Assembly (NCBI GenBank): GCA_030590585.1
Contig: JAUUYD010000141.1
Location: forward strand, 1-6,448
Source of the DNA: Spirochaeta sp.
GTDB lineage: Bacteria; Spirochaetota; Spirochaetia; Spirochaetales_E; Spirochaetaceae_B
Reading direction: 5' to 3'
DNA: 6,448 bases
Each line of letters starts with the position of its first letter. The stretch's first letter is position 1. The translations under genes were made by a program, and so were the position numbers. Under the pieces are notes generated by a model. The model searched no databases, was not told the origin of the DNA, and saw only the letters and a list, made by a program, of their open reading frames with translations. Shown here one piece after another: positions 6,082 through 6,448 of the stretch.

Positions 6082-6448
6082 AGAAATAACTTGTGATGTC
6101 ATTCTCATCCATACCGGAGATAAGATATGAGTTTGTATGACCGATCAGCCGATAGTCATGCGGCCTGCCGCTGAGCAGCTCTGAGAGCACCAGCAGACCG
6201 CCGCGATTATCCGAATACATAACGGGAATATGATTCCTTGATAGAGTCGGTAGAACCGATTCTGTCCGCTCATCTCTTTCCCCGGTTGTCTCAATCCCTG
6301 CATGATGAGAGAAATCAGCAGAGACCATAAGAAAATACCGGGTTCGGGGATTATCATCGATGAGCCCACGTATAGCTCCCGCTAATTTTTCAAGGCCCTC
6401 AGTCTCAAGAAACTCCTCACTCTGCAAAATCGGGACAACCCTGCTCCC
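6065..6448 (-). CDS. Memo-family protein (AmmeMemoRadiSam system protein B-like), N-terminus cut by window edge
   Basis: The reading frame is open through the right edge; only the C-terminal 127 residues are visible. They match the end of Memo/MEMO1-type proteins, which have a LigB-dioxygenase-like fold. Landmarks in order are VVPIL at the very edge (6439-6425), RYFLMVSADFSHHAG (SSDFSH-type motif, Asp at 6316-6314 and His at 6307-6305), a helix with GERDERT, then YSDNRGGLLVLSELL and YRLIGHTNSYLISG before the stop. In human MEMO1 the region equivalent to SDNRGG is CGRHPIG, whose Cys244 binds metal; no cysteine is present here. The histidines equivalent to His49 and His81 lie in the missing part. 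A TTG at 6427 is internal and not a true start, because VVPIL precedes it. It faces the AMMECR1 gene and overlaps its end by 17 bp, which supports the A/B pairing despite opposite strands. Confidence 0.85.
   Translation of the reverse strand, partial: GSRVVPILQSEEFLETEGLEKLAGAIRGLIDDNPRTRYFLMVSADFSHHAGIETTGERDERTESVLPTLSRNHIPVMYSDNRGGLLVLSELLSGRPHDYRLIGHTNSYLISGMDENDITSYFFTLFW

Noticed and set aside
6425..6427. TTG as the start of the Memo-like gene
   Set aside because: The frame continues upstream to the window edge and encodes VVPIL, a typical Memo strand, so the protein is truncated by the window.

Overview
The window fits a free-living, moderate-GC Gram-negative-type bacterium. I lean towards Spirochaetes: a predicted lipoprotein with a relaxed lipobox, an exported protein of no recognised family, and a sugar-catabolic cluster run by a ROK regulator. 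That lineage call is inference; there is no rRNA or other phylogenetic marker here. No mobile element, tRNA, rRNA or CRISPR array was seen. Coding density is high and no gene-free stretch exceeds 300 bases.

Region 1 (1-2991, minus strand) is a compact three-gene unit read in the order Gfo/Idh/MocA oxidoreductase, ROK-family regulator, NagB-like sugar-phosphate isomerase/deaminase (cut by the left edge). The first two genes are 7 bp apart and the last two overlap by 11 bp, so they look co-transcribed and partly translationally coupled. Together they suggest uptake-linked oxidation or isomerisation of a sugar or amino sugar under control of an autogenous ROK repressor. Two of the three proteins depart from textbook active-site motifs: the ROK protein lacks the zinc-site residues, and the NagB-like protein lacks one of the NagB catalytic acids.

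Region 2 (2917-3146) is a 230-bp divergent control region. It holds a TTGACA-type promoter for the sugar unit, a 6-3-6 perfect inverted repeat, three ATTCTGT direct repeats, and candidate promoters for the plus-strand gene.

Region 3 (3147-5340) has an exported protein of unknown function (plus) facing a MalY/PatB-type PLP C-S lyase (minus). Their stop codons are 10 bp apart.

Region 4 (5341-6448) is the most unusual part. An AMMECR1-domain protein carries a lipoprotein-type signal sequence (plus). It runs tail-to-tail, with a 17-bp overlap, into a Memo-family protein (minus, cut by the right edge). AMMECR1 and Memo are the A and B partners of the poorly understood AmmeMemoRadiSam system; the radical SAM partner is not in view. 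Both proteins here have altered signature motifs, and the AMMECR1 protein appears to be exported, which is not what is expected of the family.
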